Assembly (NCBI GenBank): GCA_964415045.1
Contig: CAYPZL010000090.1
Coordinates: forward strand, 1-22,242
DNA: 22,242 nt
Reading direction: 5' to 3'
Source: CAYPZL01 sp964415045
GTDB lineage: Bacteria > Planctomycetota > Phycisphaerae > Sedimentisphaerales > Anaerobacaceae
A program made the position numbers and the translations under genes. The notes beneath the pieces were generated by a model. That model was not told the origin of the DNA. It saw only the letters and a list, made by a program, of their open reading frames with translations, and ran no database searches. Shown here piece by piece: positions 12,337 through 19,441 of this stretch. Within the stretch, counting starts at the first letter, position 1; each line of letters starts with the position of its first letter.

Positions 12337-12594
12337 ACACCGGTTCCTTGGTCAACGTACATATTCTCGGCACACGGGGACCCACTCGTTACGCCAATTG
12401 CTCCCTCGGGCACCGAAAAAGCCCGCCCCGGCGACGTGAGCGGAAATGGCCCTGCGTGCCGGCCCGGCCGCGTTCTTATCAGACCTGCAACCGCCCCCCC
12501 GGGGCAAAATGCGCCGTCCTGTGACACATGTCCCATAATGCCGGGGGTTGGGCGCCACGGGAAAGAGAGAGATTCGCGCCAGCAGCCGCACCGT

Positions 12595-13044
12595 CTATGG
12601 TCCCGGCCAGCGCTTCGCCAGGCAGGTGGAGAGGCGGACGTCGATCTCGCTGGCGCCCAGGACGCCGTCGCCGTTGTGATCGAGCCCGACCGAAACCGTG
12701 ATCGACTTGAGGTTCGGATCGCCGTCGTCGTCGACCGTGCAGAGAAAACCGTCCTCCAGAGCGCGGGACGTCTCGGCAAAACCGTCGTCGTAATGGTAAA
12801 TCGACCGCGCCTTGATCCGCTCCAGCTCCCGCTGGGCCAACTGAAGGCTGCGCGTCCGGCGTTCCACCGTCCCGGTGGTAATCTGAGCGACCGTCCAGGC
12901 CCTGAGGACGGGCACCATCGCAACGAGCAACAAGGTCGAGGCGACCACCACCTCGGTCAGCGTCACGCCGGCCCACCGGCCCCGGCGCGCGGACGGCACC
13001 CCAACCCGGGCGTCACATCTGTCACTCAATCGCTGCCAGCGCAT
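12595..13044 (-). CDS. gspI: GspI/PilV-like minor pseudopilin
   Basis: A 149-residue pseudopilin with an unusually long basic leader (~26 residues) before AG|VTLTEVVVASTLLLVAMVP; Glu is at mature position 5. The following helix (RSLQLAQRELERIKARSIYH) resembles the N-terminal stalk of GspI/PilV. The C-terminal part carries two aspartate-rich loops (DDDGDPN and DHNGDGV) that look like calcium-binding sites; that is inference. The ATG at 13044 has GGAG 7 nt upstream and overlaps the end of gspH by 19 nt. Confidence 0.86.
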   Translation of the reverse strand: MRWQRLSDRCDARVGVPSARRGRWAGVTLTEVVVASTLLLVAMVPVLRAWTVAQITTGTVERRTRSLQLAQRELERIKARSIYHYDDGFAETSRALEDGFLCTVDDDGDPNLKSITVSVGLDHNGDGVLGASEIDVRLSTCLAKRWPGP

Positions 13045-13487
13045 TTTACCGCTCCCGTCGCCGATACGATCGTAATCGTAGTTGTCTTGCCTGCGCCCGA
13101 AACCTGGATCGTCGTGTCGCTTCCACCCGCCAGGTTGCCCAGCGGGCCGAACTCGAACCGCGCGCCGCCCTTGCAGCGCACCGAATCGGGAATCTCGTGG
13201 CTGTCCACCACAGTTGAATCCTGGAGGTTTACGATCTGATAGCCGGCATACTGACCCGGAGGGCCGGTCATGACCACGGCGAACCCGGTGGGATTCTGCG
13301 CCGCCTCCAGCAAAGCGGCCGCACGAGCCCGCCGCAAATCCGTCGCCAGCTTTCGCGCCACGCCATCGGCATCCGTGTCATCGACCGCGCCCCATTGCAG
13401 CCGAGGCACCGCCACGCAGGCCATCACGCCGAGGATGAGAACCACCACTACGATCTCGCTGAGACTGTGTCCCTCGCGCATCATCAT
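13026..13487 (-). CDS. gspH: GspH/FimT-like minor pseudopilin
   Basis: A pseudopilin of about 153 residues. The leader is very short (MMMREG), then EG|HSLSEIVVVVLILGVMACVA, with Glu at mature position 5. The stalk helix (DGVARKLATDLRRARAAALL) and beta-rich C-terminus (TTIQVSGAGKTTTITIVSATG) fit the GspH/FimT family. Start choice is uncertain: GTG at 13493 or ATG at 13487, 13484 or 13481 are all in frame, and I took the first ATG. The terminator-like hairpin after the major pseudopilin gene lies only ~15 nt upstream of the start, so its ribosome site could be affected by that structure. Confidence 0.86.
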   Translation of the reverse strand: MMMREGHSLSEIVVVVLILGVMACVAVPRLQWGAVDDTDADGVARKLATDLRRARAAALLEAAQNPTGFAVVMTGPPGQYAGYQIVNLQDSTVVDSHEIPDSVRCKGGARFEFGPLGNLAGGSDTTIQVSGAGKTTTITIVSATGAVKCAGSD

Positions 13488-13501
13488 TGCCACACCCGGT
13501 T

Positions 13502-13549
13502 GAGGTGCAAAAGATGGCCGCCCTGGTAGCGGCCATCCTGCATCACCTC
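13502..13549 (-). terminator. Strong hairpin with T-run between gspG and gspH
   Basis: A perfect 9-bp stem GATGGCCGC/GCGGCCATC (13513-13521 and 13529-13537) with a 7-nt loop is followed on the minus strand by TTTT. The outer arms GAGGTG/CACCTC (13502-13507, 13544-13549) extend it. It sits just downstream of the major pseudopilin stop and upstream of the minor pseudopilins, where partial termination or mRNA-end protection would raise the pilin-to-minor ratio. Confidence 0.65.
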
Positions 13550-13596
13550 TGTCCTCTGACGCACCCCACTCCTGAAAACGGGTGAATCAGGTGTTG

Positions 13597-13911
13597 TTAA
13601 TGCGTATGGTCGGATACGCGGTGTTTCGTTGTGTCGTAGCTGTACGACGTCTCAAACGGACACTCCGGCGCGCCGTCCGGGAAGTAGTTCGGATCGGAAG
13701 TCACGTCCGACAACGTCGCCGGCCAACTGCCCTCGTTGGCATAGTACAGCTCGATCTGAGAATTGATCAGATCGACGTTGGTTAAACATGCGTTGATCTT
13801 GGCGTTCGTGGCCCCGCCGATAATGCGCGGCACGGCAATCGCCGCCAGAGCGCCCAGAATCAGGACGACGACCAGAAGTTCAACCAGCGTAAAACCTTTC
13901 TTTCTATGCAT
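13597..13911 (-). CDS. gspG: Major pseudopilin, GspG/PilA-like
   Basis: A 104-residue prepilin and the likely main subunit of the pseudopilus or pilus. The leader MHRKKG is followed by G|FTLVELLVVVLILGALAAIAV, a classical class III signal with Glu at mature position 5. After the stalk (INACLTNVDLINSQIELYYA) comes a short C-terminal region with NYFPDGAPECPF and SYSYDTTKHRVS, a pattern I associate with small pseudopilins. The ATG at 13911 has AGGAG 6 nt upstream; an upstream in-frame ATG at 13977 has none. It lies after gspF with a 121-nt gap and is followed by the hairpin at 13502-13549. Confidence 0.92.
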   Translation of the reverse strand: MHRKKGFTLVELLVVVLILGALAAIAVPRIIGGATNAKINACLTNVDLINSQIELYYANEGSWPATLSDVTSDPNYFPDGAPECPFETSYSYDTTKHRVSDHTH

Positions 13912-14032
13912 TTTGCTCTCCTTTGTCAGTATTGCCGCATCTTCGACACTCGCTAACGATATCGGCAAACAAGACAACCCACTTTACCGCAAATGGTCGT
14001 AACTCCCGACCAACGCTTCGCCAGCGGCACCA

Positions 14033-15229
14033 TCATTTCAGACACGCCATGTAATCGAACATCGGCAAATACACACCCATCAGGATCAGGCCCACCACGA
14101 GTCCCATAACGATCGTCAGGGCCGGTTCGAGCTTGACCAGCAAAGCGTGTGTCATCCGGTCGATATCCTTGTCCAGCAGGTCGGCGCTCTTGACGAGCAT
14201 TTCGGGAAGGATGCCGGCCTGTTCGCCCGAGGCCACCAGTTGCACCACCGTCGGTGGAAAGACATCGTGGGCGTCCAACGATTCGGCCACGGGCCGGCCC
14301 GCGCGCGTGCCTCGCTGCAAATCGTCCATGACGCGCGAGATTTCCTCGTTGCCCGCCACGTTGCCGGCCACCGCCAGGGCGTCGATGATCGGGACCCCCA
14401 CCGAGACGAGCATCCCGAGCGTGCGTACGAACTGCGAAACCGACACCAGCGAACACAACGGGCCCACCAGGGGCAGGCGCGATCGCAGGCGATGCCAGTA
14501 CATCTTCGCGCCCGAGTGCCTCATCAACCAGCGCAACCCCAGGGGCGCAGCCGCCGCGGTCGCCAACAGGGCCCACCACCGGTGCCTGAGCACGGAGCTC
14601 AACGCCAACAAGGCCCGGGTCGGACCGGGGATGTCCACGTGCAGCCGCGTGTACAACTGGGAGAACGTCGGCACGACGAAGATCAGGAGACAGGTAACGA
14701 CAATGCAGCACACGAAGCCGACCACCAGCGGATAGACGAAGGCCGCCCGGGTCTTCTCGCGCAGATCCAAACGTTTTTCCAGATAGCGGGCGCTGAGTTC
14801 GAGCGCCTGCGACAGTTTGCCGGCCGACTCGCCCGCCTCGACCATGCCTAAAAAGAAATCGGTAAACACCTTGCGGTGAGGCTCAAACGCGTGTTTCAAA
14901 GAGGAGCCGGTCTCCACCCGCCGGCGTACATCGACCAGCGTGGCTTTCATAGCCCGGTGTGTCGTCTGCTGCTCGAGCGTCTGGAGGCACCGCAGCACCG
15001 GCAGGCCCGCGGAGTACATGCCGGCGAACTTGCAGGCGAAGGTCACGACGTCGCGCGCCCGTACCGGGCCGAAGGACGTCGCCGTGTCCCGCTGGGGCTC
15101 GGCGCGGATCAGGACGTACCCGAGCTTCTTGAGCTCCTGCCGCAGCGCCGCCACGCTGGCGACGTGGGTGTACGTGCCGGCCAGCTCGCTGCCCGCGGCA
15201 TCTCTGGCGGTATACTTGTAGGAAGCCAT
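14033..15229 (-). CDS. gspF: GspF/PilC-like inner-membrane platform protein
   Basis: A polytopic platform protein that works with the assembly ATPase. The 398 residues begin MASYKYTARDAAGSELAG, typical of the family, and contain two T2SSF domains (~60-185 and ~260-385). Typical motifs are FACKFAGMYSAGLPVLRCL, LGMVEAGESAGKLSQAL and, in the second copy, VSQFVRTLGMLVSVGVPII and VASGEQAGILPEML. Membrane segments lie near VYPLVVGFVCCIVVTCLLIF, WWALLATAAAAPLGL and LTIVMGLVVGLILMGVYLPM. The ATG at 15229 shares one base with the gspE stop (TGATG), so the two are translationally coupled; an in-frame GTG at 15232 is an alternative start. Confidence 0.94.
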   Translation of the reverse strand: MASYKYTARDAAGSELAGTYTHVASVAALRQELKKLGYVLIRAEPQRDTATSFGPVRARDVVTFACKFAGMYSAGLPVLRCLQTLEQQTTHRAMKATLVDVRRRVETGSSLKHAFEPHRKVFTDFFLGMVEAGESAGKLSQALELSARYLEKRLDLREKTRAAFVYPLVVGFVCCIVVTCLLIFVVPTFSQLYTRLHVDIPGPTRALLALSSVLRHRWWALLATAAAAPLGLRWLMRHSGAKMYWHRLRSRLPLVGPLCSLVSVSQFVRTLGMLVSVGVPIIDALAVAGNVAGNEEISRVMDDLQRGTRAGRPVAESLDAHDVFPPTVVQLVASGEQAGILPEMLVKSADLLDKDIDRMTHALLVKLEPALTIVMGLVVGLILMGVYLPMFDYMACLK

Positions 15230-16932
15230 CACCCTCTCGTCAAATCCACTACCCTCATGACCTCTTCGACCGTCGTGGCGCCGCGGCGGACCTCTTCCAG
15301 GGCGCTCGTCCGCAGGGTGCGCATGCCCTCGGCCACCGCCTGTTCCTTCAGGGCCGCGTCGCTTCGTCCCTCCACGATCATACGCCGGATCACCGGCGAG
15401 ATGCAGAGGATTTCATAGACGCTGCGCCGCCCGTGGTAACCGCTCTCGTAGCACGCCCGGCATCCGCCGGCCCGGTACAAGGGCCGCCCGTCGCCCCCGT
15501 CCGTGTCGCCCCAGACGAGGCCGCCTTCCTCATCGGGGGCTTCATACGGCGTTTTGCAGTGCGGGCACAGCGTTCGCACGAGACGCTGAGCCACCGTGCC
15601 CAGCAGGGCCGAGGCCACCAGGAAGGGCGGGATGCCGATATTGACCAAACGAGACACCGCGCCGGCCGCGTCGTTGGTGTGCAGGGTGCTCAGCACGAAG
15701 TGCCCCGTCAGGGCCGCACTGATGGCGATCTCCGCCGTCTCCCGGTCGCGAATCTCGCCCACCAGGATGACGTCCGGGTCCTGCCGCAGGATGCTCCGCA
15801 GAGCCCGCGCGAAGGTCAACCCCGCCACCGGGTTGATCTGCACCTGTGTGATGCCGGCGAGCCGGTACTCGACCGGGTCCTCCACCGTCACGATGTTGCG
15901 CTGACGCTCGTTGACCTCCTGGAGCACCGAGTACAGCGTCGTGGTCTTGCCGCTGCCGGTCGGGCCCGTCAGCAGGAGCATCCCGTACGGGTTGGCGACC
16001 AGGCTTTTGAATGTGTCCCGGTCGCGCCGGTCGGCCACCACGTCGTCGAGCACCCAACGGTCGGCGTTCTTGTCGAGGATGCGCAGGACGATCTTTTCTC
16101 CGCCCACGGCCGGAAGCGATGAGACGCGCAGGTCGTACTCCCGGCCCTCGTGCCCGAGCGTGATGTGCCCGTCCTGCGGAAGTCGTTTCTCGGCGATGTC
16201 CATGTCTGAGAGAATCTTGATGTGCGAGACGACCTCGAGCTGGGCCGAAACCGGGACTTCCAGGGCGTCCCGCAGCATGCCATCGATGCGATACCGCACG
16301 CCGAGCTTCGACTCCTGCGGCTCGATGTGGATGTCGCTGGCGCCGACCTCGATGCCGCCCTTCACGATGGAGGCCACCAGCTTGGTGATCGGGTCGTCGC
16401 TGGCGTCGAAGAGCCGCTCGCTGCGAGGCGTGCCGCCGCCGGCCGGGCCGGTCCCGTCGCCCTTGAGCCGCATCGACGCAATCGCCTGCTTCGTCACGCT
16501 GGCCACGTCGAAATGGTAATGAATCGCCTGCTGGATGGCCTCGGGCAGCGCGGCGACGGCAACGACCTTGTAACCGGTTTTCAGCTCGATCTCGTCGCGG
16601 GCGGCAAGGTCCAGCGGCTCGCTCATCGCCACCGTGAGCGCCCCGCCGTCCCGGCGAATCGGAATCGCACCGAGGCGGGAGGCCACCGCCTGCGGAATCA
16701 GATGCGCGACCACGGGATCGATCGTTTCCGGGGCCAGCGTCACAAACTCGATTCCCCGGGCGGCAGCGGTGATTCGGGCCTTCTCGCCCTCATCCAGGTC
16801 CGTTCGCTCGCCGATGAGCGTCAGCAGGCTCTGCCCGCTTTCGGCCTGTCGCTCCAGCAGCGCAGCCAGTTCCGCCTCGGCCAGCAGATTCTCCCGTTTC
16901 AGGAAGGCTACGGTCGCGTCATGTTCGTTCAT
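15229..16932 (-). CDS. gspE: GspE/PilB-like assembly ATPase
   Basis: Cytoplasmic hexameric ATPase that powers pseudopilus assembly. The 567 residues contain an N-terminal MshEN/GspE-N region (~1-150), the central N2 domain (ASDIHIEP and RVSSLPAVGGEKIVLRIL) and the RecA-like core. Walker A is GPTGSGKTT (323-331), Walker B VILVGEIRD (388-396) and the His box STLHTNDA (~415-422). Four cysteines (C456, C459, C491, C494) form the zinc-binding pair of CxxC motifs usual in GspE and PilB. All key residues are present, so it should be active. The ATG at 16932 has GGAG 11 nt upstream. It is the first gene of the minus-strand operon. No PilT-like retraction ATPase is in the window, which favours type II secretion over twitching pili. 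Confidence 0.95.
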   Translation of the reverse strand: MNEHDATVAFLKRENLLAEAELAALLERQAESGQSLLTLIGERTDLDEGEKARITAAARGIEFVTLAPETIDPVVAHLIPQAVASRLGAIPIRRDGGALTVAMSEPLDLAARDEIELKTGYKVVAVAALPEAIQQAIHYHFDVASVTKQAIASMRLKGDGTGPAGGGTPRSERLFDASDDPITKLVASIVKGGIEVGASDIHIEPQESKLGVRYRIDGMLRDALEVPVSAQLEVVSHIKILSDMDIAEKRLPQDGHITLGHEGREYDLRVSSLPAVGGEKIVLRILDKNADRWVLDDVVADRRDRDTFKSLVANPYGMLLLTGPTGSGKTTTLYSVLQEVNERQRNIVTVEDPVEYRLAGITQVQINPVAGLTFARALRSILRQDPDVILVGEIRDRETAEIAISAALTGHFVLSTLHTNDAAGAVSRLVNIGIPPFLVASALLGTVAQRLVRTLCPHCKTPYEAPDEEGGLVWGDTDGGDGRPLYRAGGCRACYESGYHGRRSVYEILCISPVIRRMIVEGRSDAALKEQAVAEGMRTLRTSALEEVRRGATTVEEVMRVVDLTRG

Positions 16933-17112
16933 AAGCGCGCATACTCCAAATCAATGCCACTGCCCCCTTGTATCGACACATTCACCGCCCGACCTTAGCG
17001 GCGTGCCCGAACGAGCCGCCCTGCCACCACTGGGTTCGGGTCCGAGAACCGCCCCGGTCGCGGTCTCTCGGCCCACGGCCGAAAAACAGTGCCCCAAACC
17101 CCGAAATTCTTC

Positions 17113-17141
17113 TTGCCAAACCGGCGCCAATACGCTATACA
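17113..17141 (+). promoter_or_regulatory. Promoter of tRNA-Cys
   Basis: TTGCCA and TATACA are separated by exactly 17 nt and end 16 nt before the tRNA 5' end, the expected position for a sigma-70 type promoter. Confidence 0.6.
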
Positions 17142-17157
17142 TTGGCCTATCCAGCAT

Positions 17158-17231
17158 GGCGGCGTAGCCAAGAGGCCTAAGGCGACGGTTTGCAAAACCG
17201 TTATTCGTCGGTTCGAATCCGACCGCCGCCT
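17158..17231 (+). tRNA. tRNA-Cys (GCA)
   Basis: A complete cloverleaf can be drawn. The acceptor stem is GGCGGCG/CGCCGCC with discriminator T (17231), as is usual for tRNA-Cys. The anticodon arm is ACGGT-TTGCAAA-ACCGT with anticodon GCA at 17192-17194, and the T arm is GTCGG-TTCGAAT-CCGAC. CCA is not encoded. It lies at the border between the secretion operon and a gene-poor region with fragments. A diverged copy of its 3' half lies at 20436-20472. Confidence 0.96.
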
Positions 17232-17250
17232 TTTCCCTCCTTTCCTCTCA

Positions 17251-17273
17251 CCCGGCGCCAATCGGGCTTTTTC
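17251..17273 (+). terminator. Weak terminator after tRNA-Cys
   Basis: CCCG-GCGCCAAT-CGGG is followed by C and a run of five T. The stem is only 4 bp. It is plausible as the end of the tRNA transcript. Confidence 0.3.
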
Positions 17274-17392
17274 CATGCCAAAAGCCAGTCCGGCTGGCGC
17301 AACCACAGCCTTCCATGTTCAAAATGAAGCCCCGGCGCCGCCGTTTGACGGCGTTGATGGATTTGTCCCGTTGACGTAAAACGCACTTGTTC

Positions 17393-17421
17393 TTGACGTC
17401 GGGGTGACATCCTGCTACAAT
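17393..17421 (+). promoter_or_regulatory. Near-consensus sigma-70 promoter
   Basis: TTGACG (17393-17398), a 17-nt spacer and TACAAT (17416-17421) match the consensus at 10 of 12 positions. Transcription would start near 17428. Downstream are two small hairpins (GCTTTC/GAAAGC and TGCCG/CGGCA) and then a strong ribosome site at 17481-17487. Confidence 0.6.
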
Positions 17422-17494
17422 GATATTTGACCTGTGAGCTTTCGTTCCCGGAAAGCCATATACTGCCGACTCCGGCATGCAAGGAGGTGCAGGA

Positions 17495-17569
17495 GTGGTA
17501 CACCAAGTCTCTCGGTTCGAGGATTCGGTGTGCAGTTTTAGTGCGCGCCGTTTTTCTTCGATAAAGTGA
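17495..17569 (+). CDS. Possible 24-residue small ORF
   Basis: GTG at 17495 has a full AAGGAGG 7 nt upstream and lies about 67 nt after the predicted transcription start. The peptide begins VVHQVSRFEDSV and ends RRFSSIK. I recognise no family. It could be a leader peptide, the surviving start of a decayed gene, or chance. No longer gene continues from it in this frame. The segment from here to ~17880 holds no other convincing gene. Confidence 0.28.
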   Translation: MVHQVSRFEDSVCSFSARRFSSIK

Positions 17570-17881
17570 TGCCATAAAACCGAGTCGATGGAGAACCCGC
17601 CTAATAACGCGGTTCAGCATCGCGGTGGCAGACTTGTGTAGCTTTTCCACGCGTGCTGACCGTCTACCCTGGCAACCACCCCACACAGTCGGGTACTGTA
17701 CGTCTGGCGACGGAGGCGTATGGGGACGCGACCACGACATCTCTACAAGGACGCCTGTTCCGAAAGGAGGACGAACACGCGTCAAGCAGTGACCCATTTG
17801 TTCTTGTTTTGGCTACGTGCTCGCTCAGGGTCCAATTCCTGAAGGGGAAAGACATTTCGTCCAAAAACAAGGAATTGCCAT

Positions 17882-18088
17882 GTGGAAATGATCAATGAGT
17901 GGACGCGCGGGTGTGTGGCCGAAGGGATCACAGGCGACTTCACGCTGGCGGCGTCGGTCAAGCTCGCCCCGGGCACGAATGGAAACTACGGCGGCATCGC
18001 CGGATATACTTCTTCATCGAGCTTGGACCGCAACTTCTCCCTATACGGCTGGAAGAACCGCTGCGAAGAGGCCTGCAAGAACACTTGA
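17882..18088 (+). pseudogene. Fragment resembling a LamG/concanavalin-like domain
   Basis: A short frame of 68 codons reads GDFTLAASVKLAPGTNG, then NYGGIAGYTSSSSLDRNFSL. This resembles the first strands of LamG-type jelly-roll domains found in large planctomycete surface proteins. It starts at GTG 17882 or ATG 17888; a better ribosome site (AAGGAA) precedes an ATG at 17880 that runs only three codons, as if a frameshift had separated the start from the body. There is no secretion signal, and the frame stops after about 50 domain residues where a full domain needs ~150. I read it as a decayed fragment; the domain assignment is from pattern only. Confidence 0.38.
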
Positions 18089-18165
18089 TCGTGAAATGAC
18101 CGGGGGCCCGATGCGCGGTGAGCTTCGGCCTGTCGCAGAGCATGCAAAATACGTATTTCCCCCAA

Positions 18166-18195
18166 TTGACAAACTGGCTCTTGAAGCTACATAAT
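18166..18195 (+). promoter_or_regulatory. Promoter of the candidate structured RNA
   Basis: TTGACA (18166-18171), an 18-nt spacer and CATAAT (18190-18195) match the sigma-70 consensus at 11 of 12 positions. The predicted start is near 18202. Confidence 0.55.
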
Positions 18196-18201
18196 ACGTA
18201 C

Positions 18202-18327
18202 GCTGCAAGTGCAAAACGACCTCATTGGAATCAGCCGTTCAACGGACTGACATCGAGGCACTTGGCAGCGGGGAGACAGGGTGACGAAAGGAGCTTTCTG
18301 ATTCCGCCTGTGTCTCCCTCTTTTTTT
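18202..18327 (+). ncRNA. Candidate structured small RNA or attenuating leader
   Basis: About 126 nt lie between a strong promoter and an intrinsic terminator, with no convincing coding frame. Visible helices are CAAGTGC/GCACTTG (18206-18212 with 18258-18264), enclosing an 8-bp hairpin TCAGCCGT/ACGG-A-CTGA (18231-18238 with 18242-18250), then the terminator arm. GGAATCAG (18227-18234) is an exact complement of CTGATTCC (18298-18305). Forming that pair would open the inner hairpin and conflict with the terminator stem. Such mutually exclusive pairings are typical of attenuators and riboswitches. The LuxR-type gene starts 117 nt after the terminator. I recognise no known RNA family; a free small RNA is equally possible. 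Confidence 0.4.
18271..18327 (+). terminator. Intrinsic terminator upstream of the LuxR-type gene
   Basis: A perfect 8-bp stem GGGAGACA/TGTCTCCC (18271-18278, 18311-18318) encloses a second small hairpin GAAAG-GAG-CTTTC (18286-18298) and is followed by a run of seven T (18321-18327). Confidence 0.6.
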
Positions 18328-18339
18328 GGCGCTTCGTTC

Positions 18340-18367
18340 TTGACAACCGCCTGTTCGTCCGTAGACT
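18340..18367 (+). promoter_or_regulatory. Promoter of the LuxR-type gene
   Basis: TTGACA (18340-18345), a 16-nt spacer and TAGACT (18362-18367). It lies directly after the terminator T-run, so the regulator could be transcribed independently of the upstream RNA, with a ~70-nt leader. Confidence 0.45.
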
Positions 18368-18444
18368 GGGATTTGGTGGTAGATAGAGAAATCGTGCGGT
18401 TGCTCCTCTTTTGGGGGGAAGAGAGGCAGTCAGCAGAAGGCAGG

Positions 18445-18720
18445 ATGAGGGTGAATGCGGACGAGGACCCCATTTCCGCGCAGGAGTTGGCGGAACTCAG
18501 AAAGCGTCTCAAGTTGTCTCCCCACCAAACGGAGATTGTAACCCACGTCGTACACGGCAGGCCGTACGAGCAGATCGCCGGCGAAATGGGCATCTCAATG
18601 GCTGTGCTGCGCACCCATCTGAGCGGGCTCTTTCGCAAGTTCGACGTACACGACCGGGCGGAATTGATCCTTCACCTGACCGCCGCGGTGCGCAGCGGCA
18701 ACGAGAACCACAAGAAGTGA
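18445..18720 (+). CDS. Small LuxR/GerE-type HTH transcription regulator
   Basis: A 91-residue protein consisting almost only of a LuxR-type DNA-binding domain: LSPHQTEIVTHVVHGRPYEQ (first helices), IAGEMGISMAVLRTHLSGLF (turn and recognition helix), then RKFDVHDRAELILHLTAAV (fourth helix). The usual N-terminal receiver or sensor domain is absent. I chose the ATG at 18445 because GAAGGCAGG precedes it closely; the frame is open back to 18118, but that part covers a promoter and a terminator and does not look coding. Its target is unknown. It is convergent with the unknown gene at 18851-19441. Confidence 0.8.
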   Translation: MRVNADEDPISAQELAELRKRLKLSPHQTEIVTHVVHGRPYEQIAGEMGISMAVLRTHLSGLFRKFDVHDRAELILHLTAAVRSGNENHKK

Positions 18721-18850
18721 AAACCGCGCGCGGATCGTGTCGGCCGCATGGGTAGACGTGGAACGCTCTGAGCGTCACTACGGACAATTCGAAAGCCCCT
18801 CAATTCCGCCCCGCGTCTGTACGGACCGGGCGATGCTCGCTTCGGACCAA

Positions 18851-19441
18851 TCAGCGCCCTTCGATGGCCAACCGGCACAGTTGCCTCAACTCCGCGACTC
18901 TCGCCTCGATCTGCTCGTCATTCAGCTCATCCACAACTGCGACGAGGGAGTCCTCGGCAGCGTGATTCATCCAGACAGCCTTTTTCCGGGGCCGGCCGGT
19001 GTCCGAGAGGATTCCATCCTTCAATTTTTGTATCGTCAGCTCCCACTCCTCGAGGTCATCACACGTGGGATCGGGTATGCTCTCCGCCCCCATCTCTCGT
19101 CCGGCCGCGACGATCAGCTTCCTCCAATCGCTCCACCAGGCAGGCTCGTCAAGCCCGATTTCCACCAGGCTCTTCAGGTGCTCGAAGACCGCGGCAATCG
19201 CTGCCTCGACAACCGCCGTCAACCCAACGGCCGGTACATCCTCGCGGAGCAGACCCTTTCCTACCGTTGCCAGGACCGATATCTTCTGACCGTAGGTCAG
19301 GCTGTCGTAACACTCGATCCCCAGGGGACAGTCCTCGTGTCGCAAGGCATCCTCCTGGTCGAGAAGGCTCAGCAGGGCCTCGGCAAACAGCCTCGCCTCC
19401 GCCCGCTTCAACGTCCGGTTACCACACGATGTTCGCCACAT
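18851..19441 (-). CDS. Hypothetical protein, unrecognised
   Basis: A 196-residue protein with no signal peptide or membrane segment, acidic and largely helical. The ATG at 19441 (MWRTSCGNRTLKRAEAR) was chosen because a G-rich stretch (GGGTGGGG) precedes it; the frame is open to 19540, but the extension is proline- and serine-rich without a ribosome site. Readable segments include YDSLTYGQKISVLATVGKGL, VVEAAIAAVFEHLKSLVEIG and RKLIVAAGREMG. They look like a maintained soluble alpha-helical protein. I vaguely associate this pattern with planctomycete conserved hypotheticals, without a function. It lies alone between a LuxR-type regulator and a gene-poor stretch. Confidence 0.7.
   Translation of the reverse strand: MWRTSCGNRTLKRAEARLFAEALLSLLDQEDALRHEDCPLGIECYDSLTYGQKISVLATVGKGLLREDVPAVGLTAVVEAAIAAVFEHLKSLVEIGLDEPAWWSDWRKLIVAAGREMGAESIPDPTCDDLEEWELTIQKLKDGILSDTGRPRKKAVWMNHAAEDSLVAVVDELNDEQIEARVAELRQLCRLAIEGR

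Noticed and set aside
12352..12591. Possible small minus-strand gene between gspI and gspJ
   Set aside because: It starts with GTG without a ribosome site, is arginine- and glycine-rich, and resembles no family.
17114..17130. Sigma-54-like site on the minus strand (TTGGC...TTTGGCA) upstream of gspE
   Set aside because: The GG and GC doublets have the right spacing but there are three mismatches. It coincides with the tRNA-Cys promoter and is nearly 200 nt from gspE.
17653..17898. Plus-strand frame of 81 codons
   Set aside because: No ribosome site at its GTG start, mixed composition, and no recognisable domain.
18118..18444. N-terminal extension of the LuxR-type gene
   Set aside because: It would place two promoters and an intrinsic terminator inside the coding region, and the translated part is not protein-like.
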